Shown piece after piece: positions 1 through 10,489 of a DNA stretch of 64,000 bases. The position numbers and the translations under genes were made by a program. The DNA is taken from NCBI GenBank assembly GCA_030512295.1, contig JAULSR010000002.1, positions 8,122,001-8,186,000 of the forward strand, read 5' to 3'. Under the pieces are notes generated by a model. The model saw only the letters and a program-made list of their open reading frames with translations. It was not told where the DNA came from and made no database searches. Each line of letters starts with the position of its first letter. Position 1 is the stretch's first letter. This DNA is from Bombardia bombarda. Its lineage: Eukaryota; Ascomycota; Sordariomycetes; Sordariales; Lasiosphaeriaceae.

Positions 1-613
1 CAGGATGCGACAGGTTTAAGCAGTGTCTAGGCCGTTGCTGGGTGGTATGTTAGACCATTACAGTACACAGCAGAGCAATTTTGATGATAGCTTTCTGCCC
101 AATCTGCCAAAGATGGGCTTTAAGCGGACAGCTATGAAATATCAATACTGAGAATGACATTCGATAATGGCTGTTGTGAAGAGTGCGGGAGGGTGGTATG
201 ATAACGAGGAGGAGTAAAAAGGGCATTGTTTACTTCGCGTCTGCATCTTATGTCAACAGCTTCCTAATACACATACGCAGCATCGGTACTCGAATGCACC
301 TTCCAATTGGGAAGTCTGCTCCTTCTCCCAGAGTTTCATGCAAGTCATCGACCGAGTGCCTGCACTGTTTCTCGACCGAACTGGGTACCTCCTTCTACCT
401 TATGTTCGTCCTTGCCATGAGACACAAGGAACGACACTACATGCCATCGCCATCGTCCACCAGCTGCGCCCTCCAACGTTGTATGCACAGCCCCCAGTGT
501 CCCTCCCCTCTCAAAGGGCTGCCCAACTGCCAATTCATTGGCAGCTCTTCTCTTCAACTTAGAGTACTCTTATAGCATCGCAAAAAGGCATCCTTACCGT
601 ACGCCCATCAATC
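1..613. other. Intergenic / upstream region of the first gene
   Basis: No coding region that I can support. Short open frames here lack codon structure or recognisable motifs. The final 60 bases before the ATG at 614 should contain the leader of the Ser-rich membrane-tail gene. No RNA gene or repeat was seen. Confidence 0.5.
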
Positions 614-3600
614 ATGGCGGCCGCACCACCGCGCGGTCGCATTGTCCGGCGACAATCAATTTCCTCGACGCTCCCAGGAGACGACGGCCACGGCGATCCG
701 GGAGACTCGTCTTCCATCATAGAGAATGACAAACTAGTCCCGCCTGCTCGTAAAAACATCACGACCTCGGTCACGAGCTTCTTTTCCAAGATGCGGCCGA
801 GCAAGCGTCCCGAAAAGGGTGGCACAGTCCGTCAAGTCAGTATCTGGGAACACCGCCGGCAGTCACTTAACATGTTGCCCCGGCGGTTATCAGCATCAGC
901 AGCAGCCAACCTAAGAAGGCTGAGCACTAGCTCACTTGACAGCCATGGCTCGGACACCATTCCTCCGGATCTTTGGAATACACCACTCAGTCTACTCCCT
1001 CGCAGGAGCCAGAGCATGAATAGCAGAACATCAAAGACATCAGTCCCTGTCGCCAATCAGCCCCCAGCCAAAGACCAGAACAAAGCCCAAGGACCGCGCC
1101 ATCTCGACGTCTCGGACGACGAAGACTGGCTGGGCCTCACGATGGACGGCGGCGAGGATGCGTCTCCAGCTCGAAAACCGCTTCGTTCTATTTCGGCGTC
1201 CACGCCGGCCCGTGACACGAACAAGGCCTCAGAGCGGGCACGGGAGCTGTTTCTTGCCAAGCAAGAAGCTCGCCGCCAGCGACGAACGTTAAAGGAGAGC
1301 GGCGACTTTCTGGGCGTCACGGGCGTTAATCCTTGGACCGGCGTGATGGACGTGATTACGCCGACGACAAGCTCAGACGACGCGCTATCACTAGCAAATT
1401 CAGAGCTCATGGAGCTGGCTCGAAAGGCTCAAGAAGCTCGCGAGGCATACGAGATAGCCAAAAGAGAAGTACAAGTCAAGAAAGAAGAGGAGAAGAAACT
1501 GGAGAAGGAGGCGAAAAAGGAAGCCATCCGTCTGGCCCAGCATCGGGTCAAGTGGCGTCGGGAGGAGGGACAGTGGTCGTCTGTTGCAGAACCCAACCTG
1601 AGTCCTATTCCGCAGTCCCAGAAGAGCGGCATGACATCTCACTTGAGCGAATCCACCACAGTCCGTCATAGTCCGGATTCTTTTTTAGGATTAAGGGCGG
1701 CAATGATGGAGAATCGCCGGACCGCCGACGCCGCCAGAGTGAACGAAGCCCAGCTAACGGGCCCCCTGAGACAAGCCGACCAGCAGCAGCAGATGACAAT
1801 CCCGGAATCAAACGAAGGCCCAGCTACAGCGATCTCATTCCCGTCGAGAAGGAAGTCAATCCGGGTTTCAATCCCGCCTATGATCCCCCGGCGGTTGACC
1901 TCAAGTCTAACGGAAACAAGCAGTCGGATAAGGCAGCAGCAGCCCGTGAACCCGAGCAAAACGCTCCCCAGGATCCCCAGCGCGCAGATGCTAAGTCTAG
2001 AGCTGGAGAACCAGAACCCGGCCGACAGATGGGCCAGCACACTGATGCAGGACCTGGACGGCCTCGAGCGCAGCATCGAGTCCAACAGCAGAGAGATGAA
2101 GGCCTGGACGGGCTCGCTCGTGCAGAACATGAACGGCCTGGACAAGGCGCTCCGGTCTGCCTGCACACCCATCACCATCACTACTGGCTGCGCACCCAGT
2201 CCAGCTCACATACAGGTCAGCCACGGCTGCGACGAGAAGGTCGACGTGTCGTCGTCGTCGCGCGGTCCAATGACGGTAGTGTCGAACCTGATAGAGCGGC
2301 AGACAACGACGACAGCATCAGTGTCACACCCAGCATCACCCCTGTCTTCGAGCTCGATGCTCAGCAACGCCTGTTTGGACCTGCTGGGTTCCCCGCCCAA
2401 GACACGACCGAATGTCTGGCCGAGTATGGTCGACGGGCCTCTCGAAACAGCGACAAGGTCGGCACTAACCGAGAGCGGCAGCAGTATGGAGGAGGAGATG
2501 GCGGTGGTGAGGCTGTCATCCAGCCCGTCACGAACAACAACATGGCCAGCACCAACACCAACACCACGAGGCAGCGATACTACATCGGCAAGCCTGGAGA
2601 CGAGCAGCAGCACAGAGGAGGATTGCAAGAGGTCATCATCTCTGCACGAGTCAGGGGCGGTGACGACGGGGGGCAATCAAGATCGATTGATGTGGGAAAT
2701 GCGAAAGACAATGAGGCCGAGCAAGGAACAGCAGCGGCAACAAGGAGACGGAGGCACTCGGGGGCCGGCGACCGCGGCCGCTTCCGCGAGCGCCGCGAGC
2801 AGCAGCAGCATGTCATCAACACCCACGTGCACGTATACGTGCCGGGCACGGCTGCCGAGCTCGGAGCCCCCTCGGCATGCCGGCGGGCGAGAGCGAGTAG
2901 GAGACGGCAACTGGTGCTCGCTAGAACAGGCGATGGCGCAGGGAGCAGCGCGGACGGCCTTTGTTCAGCACCAGCACAAAGCAGAAACAGGAGCAGGAGC
3001 AGGGGAGCGGCGGAACGGTGGAGCAGCGGCAGTTGCCATGAGGTCGGCCAAGACAGCGGACGAGGGGGGGTTCGGCGGGGAGATTACCCTGGGTCTGGAT
3101 GGCGGCAGCGGTCCAGGCCAAGAGATGGTCCCGCTCCTCTTCCCAGGAGTCGGTCGGCGACTACGAATAGGCGAACCCGGGTTGGCAGGTACAGCAGCAG
3201 CGAGGAGGGCGTTAATGAAGATGCTGGCAACGGTAGCAACAGGGAGGACAGCAGCGAGAGCAGTGGACGACGACGACGAAGAAGACGCCAGCAAAGAAGA
3301 CTCTGAGCAGGGGATTGAAGTCGGTCATCGTCGTCCCCTTCTCACCAAGGGGCAGCAGCCACCCCCCCTACTTGAAGAGGTCGCGGTCCGGCTCCGGACG
3401 GCCCTGTCGATCCTTCGGGCGTTTATCTATGCATACTGGGGGCTTGTGCGTCCCGTGTTTGACAGTGCGTCACCGCTGCGCACAAGATATGCCCAGCACC
3501 GACCGACCTGGGCCGATTGTTTTATCTGGCTAATGGCGGGCGTGTTTGTCTTTCTCGTCGGAGCGGTGGGGCTGTGGCTGGCGAGGGCGGTGATTTGGGT

Positions 3601-3634
3601 TGTTCGGGTGCTGGGAGCTGTTGCAGGGCTTTGA
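614..3634 (+). CDS. Ser-rich protein with coiled coil and C-terminal membrane tail, function unknown
   Basis: A single open frame of 1006 residues from an ATG. I do not recognise a named family. The N-terminal third is basic and Ser/Arg-rich (residues about 1-250). Residues about 260-320 are strongly charged and Ala/Glu/Lys-rich and should form a coiled coil (motif LARKAQEAREAYEIAKREV). The middle, about 480-760, is low-complexity Ser/Thr/Gln sequence. An acidic patch DDDDEEDASKEDSE precedes the last 90 residues, which hold two hydrophobic stretches, a first weaker one (LSILRAFIYAYWGLVRPVF) and a strong final one (FIWLMAGVFVFLVGAVGLWL). That layout suggests a tail-anchored or hairpin-anchored protein with a long cytosolic region. 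The frame crosses a 7-G run near 3065 and a 7-C run near 3362, so the frame of the last third deserves caution given homopolymer problems elsewhere in this window. Confidence 0.75.
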   Translation: MAAAPPRGRIVRRQSISSTLPGDDGHGDPGDSSSIIENDKLVPPARKNITTSVTSFFSKMRPSKRPEKGGTVRQVSIWEHRRQSLNMLPRRLSASAAANLRRLSTSSLDSHGSDTIPPDLWNTPLSLLPRRSQSMNSRTSKTSVPVANQPPAKDQNKAQGPRHLDVSDDEDWLGLTMDGGEDASPARKPLRSISASTPARDTNKASERARELFLAKQEARRQRRTLKESGDFLGVTGVNPWTGVMDVITPTTSSDDALSLANSELMELARKAQEAREAYEIAKREVQVKKEEEKKLEKEAKKEAIRLAQHRVKWRREEGQWSSVAEPNLSPIPQSQKSGMTSHLSESTTVRHSPDSFLGLRAAMMENRRTADAARVNEAQLTGPLRQADQQQQMTIPESNEGPATAISFPSRRKSIRVSIPPMIPRRLTSSLTETSSRIRQQQPVNPSKTLPRIPSAQMLSLELENQNPADRWASTLMQDLDGLERSIESNSREMKAWTGSLVQNMNGLDKALRSACTPITITTGCAPSPAHIQVSHGCDEKVDVSSSSRGPMTVVSNLIERQTTTTASVSHPASPLSSSSMLSNACLDLLGSPPKTRPNVWPSMVDGPLETATRSALTESGSSMEEEMAVVRLSSSPSRTTTWPAPTPTPRGSDTTSASLETSSSTEEDCKRSSSLHESGAVTTGGNQDRLMWEMRKTMRPSKEQQRQQGDGGTRGPATAAASASAASSSSMSSTPTCTYTCRARLPSSEPPRHAGGRERVGDGNWCSLEQAMAQGAARTAFVQHQHKAETGAGAGERRNGGAAAVAMRSAKTADEGGFGGEITLGLDGGSGPGQEMVPLLFPGVGRRLRIGEPGLAGTAAARRALMKMLATVATGRTAARAVDDDDEEDASKEDSEQGIEVGHRRPLLTKGQQPPPLLEEVAVRLRTALSILRAFIYAYWGLVRPVFDSASPLRTRYAQHRPTWADCFIWLMAGVFVFLVGAVGLWLARAVIWVVRVLGAVAGL

Positions 3635-5015
3635 GTACTGTGTGAGTAGGAAAACCTACCTGTTCTCCATTATCGGCAAGGGAGGGAGGACACATAGTCG
3701 GGCGGTCCCATGATTAGGGCAGAATGCGGAAGAGGGAGCGATTGAGATCCGATAGAAAGTTATAGGTATCGACTAGACAAGTCTTTTTTTTTTGTGCTAC
3801 ACGTCAGACATCGAGAACACCAACCAAGAGCCAACGGCTACTAGGTACAGTTCTGGAGGTTTAAGGTAGCTCGAGGGTAGGTGTGTGCGCATTGAGACTT
3901 GGCGCGTCATGTGTGTGTGCTTGTCTGGTAACGTGCCGTCTTTCTCCTTTTCTCCATTTTCTCCACGAATGGGTAACCCGACTTTCCTATCTATTGGCAC
4001 ATCTTGAGGCAGTTGACGAGGTGGGACTCCGTACACGATTGGTTGTTGTACTATAATTAGTTGCCTTGGTGTCCATCCATCTAGTGGTCATGGATACTCG
4101 GCGATATGTGGACGAATATGCATCTTTGAAGATGGCAGAAGATGGATCGATTCGGCAAAGTGTACGAATACAAACTACCAATGACTGCTGCGCTAGGGTT
4201 TCGCCCAGCCCGCCTCGCGCCTGCGGCACCCCACATTGATACCCACACTTTCTTCGCACCTTCCTGAGCTTCCTGCTGCTTCCCTGACCCGCCAAGAAAA
4301 TCCACCCCTGCCGAGCCTGGCCAATCCGGTACCAACCTTTAGAAATTCAAGTGTGGCCACCCCGCATTCCGTGAACCGGAGCTCTGTCATGGCTCCGAAC
4401 ATCGGCCTGCCGCGGTTCTCCAATTGAGACAGTTAGTGGCACAGGCCTGCCCTACGGCTATTGCGAGCAGCCATTATAAGATATAATCGCGACAGGCTGG
4501 GCCATTTTTCAAAACCTTTGGTTGCCAAAGAAGACGCGAACAAGCCTCGGGTTCATTACAGCTACTTACTTCTCTTTGCCACCCCTTCTCCTCCCGAAAA
4601 GCTTTGTGGGAACAGAACTGAATCCCGTGATCTTGTTTTTATTTCCCTGTTTTTGGGGCCGACGACGCAACCACTGACCCCTCCTCCTCCTCCTTTGTCA
4701 CAAAGTCACAAAGCCCCCACGCCTCCCATCTCCATCTCTCCATCTCCTCTCTCCAGCGCCGACCTCGTCGCTGCAGTTTTTTTTCCTATCTGCTATATTG
4801 TTTTTCCCTCTCTGATTTTCACCCACTGTCCCATCGTCTTTCTCGCTTCATAGCCCTGATACCCTTGATCTTTTGCTTTTACATACGCGGAACGTGTAAA
4901 CACTACAAGACTACTACACCACCCCCCCTGGACCGCAACCGCAGCTGCAAACAATCCCAACCCAACCCCAATACCAACCAGGCTTAGAACCTCGGAAACG
5001 TCGGAGAGCAGCAAA
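3635..5015. promoter_or_regulatory. Intergenic region and pyrimidine-rich leader of the isopropylmalate dehydratase gene
   Basis: No gene supported. From about 4670 to 4830 the plus strand is strongly C/T-rich (CTCCTCCTCC tracts followed by a poly-T), as is typical just upstream of transcription starts of highly expressed filamentous-fungal genes. I looked for a Leu3-type palindrome (CCGG-N2-CCGG) and saw only a half-like CCGGTACC near 4328, which is not convincing. Confidence 0.4.
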
Positions 5016-7509
5016 ATGCCCGCGGCCGAGAGAACACCGCAGACCCTCTACGACAAGGTCTTCCAGGACCACATCGTCGACGAGAAGCTGGATGGCACCA
5101 TCCTCTTGTACATAGATCGCCATCTCGTGCACGAAGTCACATCACCGGTACGTATCCTGGCTCCGTATTTTGTGTCCCCATGTCCACTACCTACCTGCAT
5201 ATGCTGACCCGCAATGATACATATAGCAAGCGTTCGAGGGCTTGAAGAATGCTAGTCGCAAAGTTCGCCGCCCAGATTGCACTCTGGCCACTACTGACCA
5301 CGTGAGTATACCCGCGTATTTTCCCTTCGAAGGGTCCATTGTGTGCTGACCGCGTTTGCTACCGAAACAGAATGTCCCTACGTCATCCCGAAAGGCCCTG
5401 AAGGACATTGCGAGCTTCATCCAGGAGGACGACTCTCGGACGCAGTGCGTGACGTTGGAAGAGAACGTCAAGGACTTTGGCATCACATACTTCGGCCTCA
5501 GTGACAAGAGACAAGGAATTGTCCACGTCATCGGACCCGAGCAGGGGTTCACCCTTCCCGGCACCACCGTCGTCTGCGGTGACAGCCACACGTCTACCCA
5601 TGGCGCCTTTGGCGCTCTTGCCTTTGGCATCGGAACCAGCGAGGTCGAGCACGTGCTTGCCACGCAGTGCCTCATCACCAAGCGCAGCAAGAACATGAGG
5701 ATACAGGTTGACGGCGAGCTGGCCCCCGGTGTCAGCTCCAAAGACGTTGTCCTGCACATAATCGGCAAGATAGGAACCGCTGGAGGTAATGGAAGCGTCG
5801 TCGAGTTTTGCGGCAGCGTCATCCGCAACCTCAGCATCGAGGCCCGTATGTCCATCTGCAACATGTCGATCGAGGCCGGCGCCAGAGCCGGCATGGTCGC
5901 ACCCGACGAGATCACATTCGAGTACCTCAAGGGTCGCCCCCTGGCCCCTAAGTATGGCTCAGACGAGTGGAATAAGGCGGTTGCGTACTGGAAATCGCTT
6001 CAGTCCGACCCCGGCGCCAAGTATGACGTTGACGTCTTTATTGATGGCAAGGATATCATCCCCACCGTTACCTGGGGCACCAGCCCTGAGGATGTCGTTC
6101 CTATCACCGGCGTCGTCCCCGACCCCGAGACGTTTGCCACCGAAGGAAAGAAGGCGGCTGGCCGTCGCATGTTGGAATACATGGGACTTACACCAGGAAC
6201 ACCCATGCAGGATATCCCTGTCGAGAAGGTCTTTATTGGTTCTTGCACGAATTCGAGGATTGAGGACCTCCGGGCTGCGGCTCAGGTTGTCAAGGGAAAG
6301 AAGATTGCCTCCAATATCAAGCGCGCCTTGGTCGTTCCCGGCTCTGGCTTAGTGAAGGAGCAGGCAGAGCAGGAGGGTCTGAACAAGATCTTCACCGATG
6401 CCGGATTTGAGTGGCGTGAGGCCGGTTGCAGCATGTGCCTTGGCATGAACCCAGATATCCTGGCTCCTAAGGAGAGATGCGCCAGCACCAGCAACCGAAA
6501 CTTTGAAGGCCGCCAAGGTGCCCAGGGCCGGACCCATCTTATGTCTCCCGTTATGGCTGCCGCCGCCGCCATTGTGGGCAAGCTTGCGGATGTGAGAAGG
6601 CTGTCCGAGTACACGGCCAGCCCGCATATCGAGGCTGCCATTACCCCTGCGGTTACTCCCGGCGAGATTCTCGCAAAGGCCCACGTCGACCCCAGAGATT
6701 TGGATGACGCGGAGAAGGACATTATTGGTGACCAGCCCCAAGACTCCTCTACGGCGGTCAACAGAGTGCCTTCCCACGGCGCATCTGCCGGACTCCCCAA
6801 GTTTACCGTTCTCAAGGGCATTGCGGCCCCGATGGAGAAGAGCAACATCGACACCGATGCCATCATTCCCAAGCAGTTCCTCAAGACCATCAAGCGCACC
6901 GGACTCGGCAGCGCCCTCTTCTACGAGATGCGGTTCAAGGACGGCAAGGAGAACCCCGACTTTGTGCTCAACAAGGAGCCCTACCGCAACGCCAACATCA
7001 TCGTCTGCACGGGTGAGAACTTTGGCTGCGGCAGCTCTCGCGAGCACGCGCCCTGGGCGCTCAACGACTTTGGCGTCCGCAGCGTGATCGCGCCGTCGTT
7101 CGCCGACATCTTCTTCAACAACTCGTTCAAGAACGGCATGCTCATGATCCCGATCAAGAACAAGAACGACCTGGAGGCGGTGCACGCCGAGGCGGTGGCG
7201 GGGCGCGAGGTCGAGATCGACCTCCTGAACCAGTTGATCAAGGATGCCGACGGCAAGACCATCTGCAGCTTTGAGGTAGAGGAGTTCAGGAAGCACTGCC
7301 TGATCAACGGTCTGGACGATATCGGCCTCACGATGCAGCTCGACGACAAGATTGCCGAGTTCGAGAAGAAGATGTCGCGCGAGACGCCCTGGCTAGACGG
7401 CTCGGGCTACCTGAAGCGCAAGGGCCAGGGCGGCAAGCTAGCTGCCAAGGCGGTGCCGGTGCCGAAGACAAATCGCGGGGAGGAGAAGAAGGAGCCGCTG
7501 GATTGGTGA
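5016..7509 (+). CDS. LEU1: 3-isopropylmalate dehydratase (alpha-isopropylmalate isomerase), fused large and small subunits
   Basis: Catalyses the isomerisation of 2-isopropylmalate to 3-isopropylmalate, the second step of leucine synthesis, using a [4Fe-4S] cluster. Three exons: 5016-5147, 5227-5301 and 5371-7509, with GT..AG introns of 79 and 69 nt, giving 781 residues, the usual length of fungal Leu1. The aconitase-fold large-subunit part carries GSCTNSRIEDLR and AGCSMCLGMNPD, which supply the cluster cysteines, and the CASTSNRNFEGRQG signature. A linker around residues 500-560 leads to the swivel (LeuD-like) part with DTDAIIPKQFLK and NFGCGSSREHAPWAL. The start is fixed by the first ATG and by splicing into MPAAERTPQTLYDKVF. 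It is read divergently from nothing close by; the next gene downstream lies on the opposite strand. Confidence 0.97.
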
Positions 7510-8223
7510 TTGTATTGGGAGAAGTGAAAAGAAAAAAAAGAATTGGGAGAAGGAAAGGATTAAGATAAGAGAACAGAAGAAAAGAAAAGAGAGGGAAGAA
7601 TGCTTCCCGGGGACGAAACAATGAATTACTATGAGTCTATGTGCTTATTGACGAATTTTTTTTTCCTGTCCTTCCTGTGTTTATTGAGTTTGGCCTTTTG
7701 GGGTTGGTTCATTCCATTTTTTACTGAGTGGGTGGAATGGTGATTGTGTGCTGGTATTATATATGTACCTTGGGAAAGGAAGGAAAGGGATAGCAGAGAG
7801 TACAGAACCCGAAAAGAAAACTGTGACAGGTCTTGTTCTTTTTTCACATTTCGTTTTTTAACTCTTAACTTTGGGCAATCAAGGGATGTTTGTTTACTTT
7901 GGGAGGAGAAAATTGAATTTAGCTATTATGGGTGGGATGGCCCCTTATTTTGTTATTACCTGGGGAGGGTATTACTTATCATCGTTGTTGCACCACGGCT
8001 CTCCTGGGTTTTATTAGGAATGCACCCACACCCTATTCCAATGGGTAGTATTGGCGGGTCGTGTACACAACAAAAATGCAATTGGAACGGAAATGCTACT
8101 GGAATAAAAATGCGAATGGGGAGTTTCCTTGATGTTTTATGTAATGGTGACACTTTTGGGTTGGTTTGTTTGTTTGTTTCTAGAACCATGTTCAGGGGTT
8201 GGATCTGAATGAAAGCATCTACT
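7510..8223. other. Intergenic region between convergent genes
   Basis: It holds the 3' ends of the isopropylmalate dehydratase gene and of the Zn2Cys6 regulator, which converge here. A-rich sequence at 7525-7600 is consistent with 3' UTR. Minus-strand frames just below 8224 show no convincing continuation of the regulator's C-terminus. Confidence 0.4.
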
Positions 8224-9566
8224 TTAACTCGATAGCTGGCCACTATCCCTACAGCACATCCAAGACTCGAGGTGGGCAAAAAGCCTAATAATCTCAGTCA
8301 TATCGTCTGTATCACTGGTGATGCTGGTGTTGCTCGACCGGTTTTCTGTTCCCTCCTCCTTCACATGATCGGCATTGACATGACAAGTATTGTCGTCCCA
8401 TTTGCCTTCTTTGATGACAAATCCAGCCATCATCTCCACCGGCAACGACTCAAGAATCCTCAGCCCATTTCTCAAGTGCACAACCGCATCGCCATAGTTC
8501 GACCGCATCCTCTCGAGGTATATAAACGCCAGACAGCACACCAGCGTCACCTTTGTGCTCTCGGGGGGCTCGACAACAAGCCGACCTGCTGCTGCTGCAG
8601 CTTTGAAATCGACAGATTGTACTGCTGGATCATGAACACTTCGAGGCTCTCGCGGGGCAGCTCGTTATTGTCATCGTTGCCGTCCTTGTTGTTCGATAGC
8701 AAAGGCCCGTTAATGTTGTCGTTGTCGTCGTCGGCGTCGGGAGAAGGAGATCCGAACAAGTAGTGTGCCGCCCCGAGGGCGACGACGGCGTGCTTGACGG
8801 CCTCGGCCTGGTATCCCATTCGGGGTGCCACCCGGCTCCAGACCGGGGTGGGAGGAGTGTCTGAGTCTATGCAAGCTGTAGCGAGGCTACCTGACGCAGC
8901 GGCGGCGCGGAACAGATGGAAGAACTTTTTCTCGAGTCTTGTGCCGTTGATATCTGCCGCGATGGGGATGAGTCGGATGTTCGAGGGGTGAAGAGGAGCA
9001 GTGTTGTTCTTCCACTGGTAGGGCTGGTGGTAGTGGTATGTCTCGTTCACGGATCCTACTCTGGCTGGTTGCTTAGAGGAGAAACTGCCCTGCAATGGTG
9101 GCGAGGAGTCTTGAGCTCCTCGGAGTCTCAGAGACGTCGGCGTTCCTTGGCCGCTGTAGCCATCGCAAGTGCGGCCTGTCGATGTGCATCGGAGGCATAC
9201 AGGCTTCTCCTCGCCGCACTTGACGCGCCGGATCCTGCGGACGCAGACGGGGTTTGTTGGTCAGTCCGGGCTCCGTCACGAGGGAAAGTTGAGCCCCTTG
9301 ACAACAGCAGATGATTGTGTTTCTCTCGTCAAAAAACACACACTTACTTGCTATCAGGTAGCGCGGCCGTCAGTCGGTTAACAGACCTTGGGAGTTTGTG
9401 TGAGCTGCTGACGGCTGACGCAGACTTACCAGGTGATACAGCCGGTTCTGACCTTCGGCTTGCTGGCCCTTTTTCGCTTGCTTGGACGGCTCTCGGGAGC
9501 ACAAGTCGGCGATGACGGACTGTCAGAGCCGCTGCTGGGGCTAGTATGGGAAGAGATATCGGTCAT
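8224..9566 (-). CDS. Zn2Cys6 (fungal C6) transcription factor, short form, with 3-nt microexon and one frameshift
   Basis: Exons on the minus strand: 9566-9430, a 3-nt microexon 9350-9348, and 9234-8224. Introns are 79 and 113 nt, with GTAAGT donors and CTGAC branch sites. Joining exon 1 (ending TG), microexon CAA and exon 3 (starting G) gives GCITCKIRRVKCGEEKPVC followed by LRCTSTGRTC, a complete Zn2Cys6 cluster. Skipping the microexon gives CITWIRRVKC and loses the second Cys. A basic SKRKRASKPK precedes the cluster. The next part (MGYQAEAVKHAVVALGAAHYL, VTLVCCLAFIYLE, HLRNGLRILESLP) matches the family of short fungal C6 regulators with a DUF3468-like region. The frame breaks at a 6-base G run (plus strand 8563-8568); one extra base restores it and gives 383 residues. 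The C-terminus ends soon after IIRLFAHLESWM, shorter than related proteins of about 500 residues, so it may be truncated. DNA target unknown. Confidence 0.7.
9348..9350 (-). other. Predicted 3-nt microexon of the Zn2Cys6 gene
   Basis: The minus strand reads ..CCTGATAG|CAA|GTAAGTGTG. The three bases are flanked by a TAG acceptor and a strong GTAAGT donor. They complete the split codons TG-C and AA-G, inserting Cys and Lys so that the zinc cluster has the canonical C-x2-C-x6-C spacing. Confidence 0.65.
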
Positions 9567-9601
9567 AGTAGTCTGGGTGCTCTCTCGACCGTTGTTGTCA
9601 T
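9563..9601 (-). promoter_or_regulatory. Upstream ORF overlapping the start codon of the Zn2Cys6 gene
   Basis: A 12-codon minus-strand ORF begins at ATG 9601 and ends in TGA at 9565-9563. Its stop overlaps the main start as ATGA (main ATG 9566-9564). This arrangement would lower initiation at the main ATG or make it depend on termination-reinitiation. The leader boundary is not known, so its presence in the mRNA is inferred. Confidence 0.45.
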
Positions 9602-10489
9602 GATTCCTTGCCTCTTGTCTGAGCAGTCAAGTAAATAGATAGATGGCTTTAGTATCTCGAGCCCAGCATAGGACGACACCCCCCTAATGTCCACACCTCC
9701 ATGTTCTGCCGACACGCAGAAAAGGGGCCAGGGACATCTGCCGCTGCCGTCTGTTAACAAGAAAGACATGTCATGTATGTGCCCTACCTGAGCAGAGCAC
9801 GGAGATGGCCCAGGGGGGGCAGTAGGCACACACACATGCACACACATACACACAGGGCAGCCTCTGGCTTCCTGACTAATGCGCAATAATGCCCTGCCCA
9901 AAAGTGCCAAAGTGGCGTCGGCCAAGTTGGATAATAATAGGTAGGTGTGTTTGGCACTGGCCTCCTGGCAAGGGGACAAATCTCGGTGCCTGGAGCTGCT
10001 CGACCCCTCAAGGTAACCTTGCGGTGCAGCTACATTGTAGTTACTCATCAAACTCAAACAGCACCATTAGAATGTCTCGTTTTTGTCAATATTCCCTCAA
10101 TCTCAGACACATTTATTAGAAGAAGACGCTGACTATAGAGACAAATGTAAAGGTACTTAGCTATAAGTATACACAAGGCTTATTCGTCTTGGCCTTCTGC
10201 CACGAGAAACAGCGCCATTCGAGTACTTTGTAAGCATATCCGTAAGTAAGCCCTTGTCAAGTAAAAGACAGTCGACCGAAAAGCTTGGCCTGACATGACG
10301 ACGATCCCTGTGGCTGTTTCTTTGCGCCCTTGCTCTCCCAAATACGCAAAACACTAAGTGCCGCCCGTGATGGCCGTCTGGGACACCAGCCACAGTGCCG
10401 TCTTGGCCAGGTTCCGCGGGTCTCGTTCCAGCGTTAGAACATTTTGCGTTCAAGAGGCTCCCATACAACCTCACCCATTTATGTTTCGC
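9602..10489. other. Intergenic region
   Basis: No gene supported. A CA/TG-rich patch (ACACACACATGCACACACATACACACA) lies at about 9827-9855. It is the upstream region of the minus-strand Zn2Cys6 gene and lies beyond the 3' end of the decayed F-box gene. Confidence 0.4.

Noticed and set aside
2029..3306. 425-residue plus-strand ORF inside the first gene
   Set aside because: It is an alternative frame of a repeat-rich CAG/GCAGC segment (Arg/Gln/Ser-rich), while the longer frame has a coherent coiled coil upstream and a membrane tail downstream.
4193..4423. Minus-strand ORF of 76 residues in the leader side of the isopropylmalate dehydratase gene
   Set aside because: No motif, overlaps other frames on both strands and lies in promoter-like DNA.
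6349..7296. 315-residue minus-strand ORF
   Set aside because: Antisense shadow of the isopropylmalate dehydratase gene, caused by its C-rich third positions.
9563..10057. 164-residue minus-strand ORF upstream of the Zn2Cys6 gene
   Set aside because: It ends at the overlapping TGA and has no recognisable motif; only its last short ATG-initiated part was kept, as a uORF.
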